Made by a program: the position numbers and the translations under genes. DNA of 15,233 nucleotides from Phycisphaerae bacterium (GTDB lineage: Bacteria > Planctomycetota > Phycisphaerae > Phycisphaerales > SM1A02): positions 14,964-30,196 of the forward strand of contig NZFT01000085.1 in the NCBI GenBank assembly GCA_002690755.1, in the 5' to 3' direction. Shown here piece after piece: positions 7,901-13,900 of this stretch (within the stretch, counting starts at the first letter, position 1; each line of letters begins with the position of its first letter). The notes beneath the pieces are model-generated. The model did not search any database and had not been told where the DNA came from. It saw nothing but the letters and a program-made list of their open reading frames with translations.

Positions 7901-10900
7901 GGTCTCGATGGGCGTGACGACCACCGTCGCGGCCGACCCGGCGCCCCGACTTCGATCCCGCAGGAAGCGGCTGACGGCCCGGGCGACGTCGGCGGCGTCG
8001 GCGAACTCGGTGCGAACGACCTCCACCACCGAATCGCCGCCGGCGAGGAGACCCGAGAAGTCGTCGAGAATCGCATCGACGCTCGCCTGCTGCCCTTCGC
8101 TGCCCACCACGAACAACGTTCCGGAACCCGGATCGGCGAAGATCTTCGGACCGGTCGATTCCTCGTCGTCCCGCCACCATCGGAACTCGGTCTCGCCGCC
8201 GCCCAGCGCGTCGGAGAGCACCTCTTCGAGCAGCGAGACGTCCGCACCGGGAACCCGGTAGTAGCGGACGATGCGTCGCTCGTCGTCGGGGGTCGGGACG
8301 TCGAGCGACTCGATGAGTTCCTCGACCAGTTCGAATCGGTCCCCCTGCCCGCTGACGATCAGGGCGTTCAAGCGATCGTCGACCTCGACCGCGATGCTGC
8401 CGAGGCCGCTTCGAGTCTGATCACCACGACTGCGGGAGCGGAAACTGAAGCCACTGAACCCGGAGTCGCTCCGGGTGAGCGACGACACCAGGGACTCCAC
8501 CGTGTTCTTGATCTCGTTGGCCCGGGCGTTTCGAAGCGGGTAGATCCGATACTCGTATCCGGCCTTTCCGTCCTTCTCGTCGAACGTCTTCGCGAGCTGC
8601 GAAACCTCTTCGAAGGTCGGATCGTCGCAGGCCACCAGCAACGTCGCTCCGCCGGTGCGGCCGGTGATGGCCACCGCGGCGGACTGGGTGCGGCGCCCGC
8701 GTCCCGTCGAGAAGAGCCGGGCACGATCGTCGTAGAACCCCTGCACCGCGGCGGCGACCTCGCCGGCATCGGCCCGCGTCAGTTCGATGGTGCGGACCGG
8801 GAAACGACTGGTCGCCTCCCGGTCGATTCGTTCGAGCACGTCCCGCATCTCCGCGAGCGTCGGGGCGTCGGCCCGGACCAGCAGGACGCCGGAGGCGTCG
8901 TCGGCCAGCACGAGGGTGGTCGCGCGAAGTCGTTCGTCGCCACCGATGACCGCCTGATCCAGGATTCTCGCCGCGGCGGTCGGGCTCGTGGCCGCGAGTT
9001 CGATCACGGTGAGCGGATTCCGCTCCCGGCCGTCCTCGACGTCCAGTTGCGCGAGCAGGGACTCCACCTCCGCCAGCTCCTCGGTGCTCGCGGTCACCAC
9101 CAGTTGGTTGCTGCGTGCGTCGACCGCGAAGTCGGGTTCCGCCGCGGTGGCGGCCCCGCTGCGACGGATGTTGCGGAATCGCGTCTGGAAGATCTGCCGG
9201 AGGGTCCGCTGCAGTTCGCCGGCGCTGGCGTACCGCAGCTGGAAGAGTCGCAACGTCGCACGCTCCGCCTTCGGCGACTGCGTCGCGAGCTCGACGTAGC
9301 GGTCGACGAACGGGACCGCTTCCCGCGGCGCGAGGACCACCAGCGCGTTCGCCTCGACGTCCGCGACGGCGCGGATCAGCGTCGGATCGAAGCGGGCCTG
9401 GACCGGACGGCCGTCACCGTCGAGCGTGACCGAGAGTTCCCGATAGCGGTTCCGGCCGGGCGACTGCAGCAGCGAGACCAGTCCGCTCGCGGCCCGACTT
9501 GCGCTCATTTCGTCCAACCGGTAGATGCGGACGACCACTTCGGGAGCGTCCGCGGGCCGGGCGACGGACCCGATCAGATCCGCCAGGAGTTCGAAGTCAG
9601 TCTCGCGACACGCGATGATCAGCGAATTGCTGGTGACGTCGGCCACGACCGTGGTTCGGCGACCCAGGTCGCCGGGACGGCCCCCCGCCGGAACGAGCTG
9701 CCGGATGGTCTGGCCGACCACCGACGCGACGTTTCGAACGTCCACGCCGGGGGGAAGCGGCACGGTCCGGATGATGCTTCCTTCCTCGGGAAGCGTGTCC
9801 TCGACCTCGTCGGCGAGTTCGACCACCTGATCGAGTTCCCGAGGCGCACCGAGAATGACCAGCGAATTGGTTTCGGGGTCGATCGCGATCACGATCTCCG
9901 CCTCGTCCTCCGCCACCGCCTCGATCGCGGGGGTCTCCGTCGTGGACGCCACCGCGTCCTGCCCGACGGGAGTCGCCGCGAGGACGATGCCGGCGACCGC
10001 GATGCGTGCGAAGCCCATCAAGCCCGGGTTGCGTCCGATCCCGCCTCGCAGCCCGTCGGCTTCCGAAGCCGGCGTGAAAGAGACCTTCGAACCGGGGGCA
10101 TCGACGGCCTTCGACTTCTTCAGCAGTTCCTCGATCGGGACGATCCGGACTCGATCGTCGTCCTCGCGGTCCAGCATTCGTTCGAGCATGCGGGCGATGT
10201 CCTCCGCCGAGCCTCGGCTGGGATCGATGGGCACGGTGCGGAGTTCACGGGCGACGTTGAGCGTCGCGTCGTCGATGCCCTCGACGATCTCCCGGATCTC
10301 CGAGAACTGGTCGGGGGTCGCCCGGACCAGCAGGGTGTTGCTGGAAGCGTTCACGCGGATCGCGGGCGGCGATTCACCGTCGTCGGCGACCGCGAAGAGT
10401 TCATCGAGGGTGGTGGCGAGTTCGCGAGCGTCGGCGTTGCGGACTTCCAGAACCCGGATCGATCGGCCACTTCCACCCGGGGCGGCGACGTCGAGCTGGG
10501 CGACGAGCTGTTCGGCGGCGTTCAGGGCGGCGAGCGGGCCGGTGACGATCACCGCGTTCAATCGATCGTCGGGCAGCACCCGGATCGGCGGCTCCTCGCT
10601 GACCTGTCCGCGGGCCCGGGCCATCATCAGTTCGGCCCGCATCCAGCTGGGGAGATCCCGCGGCTGCAACACCGAATCCTCGGCGAGCAACGACTCCACC
10701 AACGGAGCGACCCGCGAAGCCGAGGCATGCTTGAGGAAGACCGTCCGGACCTGCACTCCACCGCCGGAGCTCGCCATCGCCGAGAGCTGCTGGGCGACGA
10801 TCTCCTGCAGCCGGGGAGCCGCGGTCACCACGATCGAGTCGGACCGGCCCGCGGAGGCGACCACCGGTCGGGCTTCACCGGGCCGGGCGTCGGACGCGGC

Positions 10901-13900
10901 GTCGAGGGATCGCTGCAGCGCCTCGGCCATGTCCGCGGCACCACCCGTGGGGACCGGATAGACCCGGACCTCAACCGAACCGCCCGCATCGGCCTGATCG
11001 AGTTCGCGGGCGAGCGTCGAGGCGATCGACTGCAGTTCCGCCGGTGCGGAGACGAGGATGCGGTTGGACGAGACGTCCGCGGTCACGCTGGGTTCCGAGA
11101 TCACGAGACCGGCTCGGGCCGCATCGCGAAGCGCCGCCGGCCATCGCGTTCGATCGCGAAGCACGGGGGCGATGACCGCGGCGACGGCGTCGGCGGACGC
11201 GTTCCGCATCGTGATGACCTTGAAGTCGACCGGCGGAAGCACCGGAATCTGGGCGTCCCACTCCGAAAGCAGCGCGACGGCCCGCTCGGTCTCCTCCTGG
11301 GTCCCGACCACGAGCACCGAATTGGTCTCCGGTTCGGCGAGCAGTTCCAACGTGGAACGAACGCCGCCGGGACGGGTTCGATCCAGCACGGTCTGCGCGG
11401 TCCCGGCGATCCTCGCCGCGTCGGCCCGCGCTGGTGTGAAGGTGGTGTAGACGAGGTCGGCGTCCACGTCGGGACGATCGAGCTTCTCGATCAGGTTCTC
11501 GGCGAGATTCACCGCCGGCTGCGGGCCGCTGACGATGAGACTGTTGGTCCGGGCGTCGGCTTCGACCCGGACGGTCGGCGTGAGATCGATGGCGCCACGG
11601 CTGCGGCGAATTCGTTCGATCAGCACGCGGGGGTCGTTGCCCTGCTGATCGTCGAGCAGCTTCTGCACGATGGGGGCGATCCGAATCGCGTCGGCGTGGG
11701 CGAGTTCGAAGGTCCGCGCATCCATCGCGTCGGTCGCGGGGCGGGCGTCGAGCGGTTCGATGAGGACTTCGACCTCCTCGATCTCCTCCGGAACGCCAAC
11801 CAGCAGGAGTGCGTTCGAGCCGGCGGCGGGAATCACCTTGACCTCCATCGCATCACCGGTCGCGGGACTGGTCATGTCGGGAAGGGCCTGCTGCAGCGCC
11901 GTCGCGACGACCGCGGCATCGGCGAACATCAGTGGTCGGACCCGCACCGTCGGATCACCGACGACCTGAGCCGAGGAGTCCAACGTCTTGATGAGCTGTT
12001 CGGCGACCGGCATCACCACCTCCGGCGCGGAGATGATGACGGTGTTGGTCTTTCGATCCGCGGTGACCGTGAGCAATCGATCGATCTCGCGGTCGAGCTG
12101 GCCGGACGTCTCGGTCATCCGTGCGACGAGGATCTCGCGAAGCATCGGAACCACCGAGTCGGCCCGGGCCTGACTGAGCCGGAAGGTGCGAAGGATCGTG
12201 GTCGGCATGACGGGGCCGGACTCCAGCGAGTCGACCACCTGGCCGACTCGATCGAAGATCGCCGTGGGCCCCGAGACGAGCAGCGTGTCGCTCGCGACAT
12301 CGATGCTGATCGAGATCGATCCCGCGAGGCCGCGATCGCCGCCACCGAGGTGTCCACCGTCGGCGAGCTCCCGCAGCGTGCGGGCGGCCGCCTCGAGCTC
12401 CACGGTCGGAAGCTTCCAGGTCCGGATCTCCGTCGCGTCGACGATCTGGGTCTGGTCGAGCTGCTGCACGAGCTGCTCGAACCCGGCCATGCGCTGGATC
12501 GGCGCGTCGACGATCAACGCGTTCATCTGGGGATTCGCCCGCACCACGACCTCCCGGGCCTGCTGCAGATCCGGACGCGGGCGTCCCCGGCTGTCCCGGG
12601 GCATCGGCGGCTCGGGATACATCTGGTCGATGGTCGTCGCGAGATCCTCGGCGAGGGCGACCCGGAGCGGGAAGATCCGGATCTCCCGACCTTCCGCGTC
12701 GAGGCGATCCGCGTCGTTGAGATCCGTGACGATGGCGCGGATCTCCTCGAGCAGATCCGGATGCGCGGCGACGATCAGGGCGTTGGTCGCGACGTCGGCA
12801 CTGATTCGCACCGGCTTTTCGGCCTTCTCCTCGTTCGAGCGTCGCTCGTAGGTCTGGCCGAGCGCGTTGGCGAGGTTGACCGCATCGGCGGTCCGGACCT
12901 GGAGGATCCGGATCGGCGGCAACGCCTCGTCCGCGGTATCGATGGTGTCGACGATCTGCCGGATGATCTCGTGCTCGCGGGGCTCCGCGGCGACCAGAAT
13001 CGCATTGACCTGCGGCAGGGCCTCGATCACCGGGGCGGGGCCGCCGAGCGTCGCCATCGCCAGCTCGTTGCCGAGCAGTTCGATGATCATCGTGGCGACC
13101 TCGGTCGCCTCGCCGTGGCGAAGGGAGATGAGCCGGATGTCCGGGGGACTCGCCTGCGCGGACTCGAGCTGGGCCACGATCTGCGTGAAGCGATTGAGCG
13201 ACGCGTCCTCGCCGACCGCGAGAATCGTGCCGTTGACCGCATCGACCTCGACTTCGACGCCGGTGAAGTCGGGATCCCCCTCGGTCTGTTCCGCGAAGAG
13301 GCGGGTCGCCCGCCCGGAGATCTCCGTGACGTCGCCGCTGGTGATCTCGATCACGCGAAGGGCCCGGGTGACCGGCACCGCTTCGAGGTCGGCGAGGATC
13401 TCGTCGACCTTGGTGAAGGTGAAATCGTCACCCGCGACGATGAGCGTGCGACTGCGGGGTTCGAACTGGACGTTGACCTCGACCGCCTTCTCGCCGTTCG
13501 ATCCGGGGCGACTGAGCACCCCCTGGCGGGCGAGGTTCTGCAGCGTGTTCGCGATCTCGGAGCCCTCGCCCCGTTCCACGTTCCAGGTCTTCAGCGTGGC
13601 CTGCGGCGGAAGCTCGATTCGATCGAGCTGCTGCACCAGCACCTCGAAGCTCGAACGACGCCCGCTCGGCGCTTCGATGATCAGGGTGTTCGTGCCCGCG
13701 TCCGCGCTGACGAAGACCTCGCGGGGCTGCCGCAGGTGCGGCAGCGGTCGCCCGCGACTGTCCAGCGGCATCGGTGGTTCGGGGTAGAGCGTCCCCAGCG
13801 CTTTCGCGAGATCGACCGCCCTCGCCAGCCGGAGCGGGAAGATCATGGTCTCGCGTTCCGCCTCGGTCTCGGTGTTGCGGTTCAGCGATTCGACGAATTC

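Noticed and set aside
10016..10018. ATG of a separate second secretin gene beginning inside the giant frame
   Set aside because: There is no stop codon or ribosome binding site before it, and it would begin half-way through a repeat module. It is kept as an odd insert, not as a gene start.
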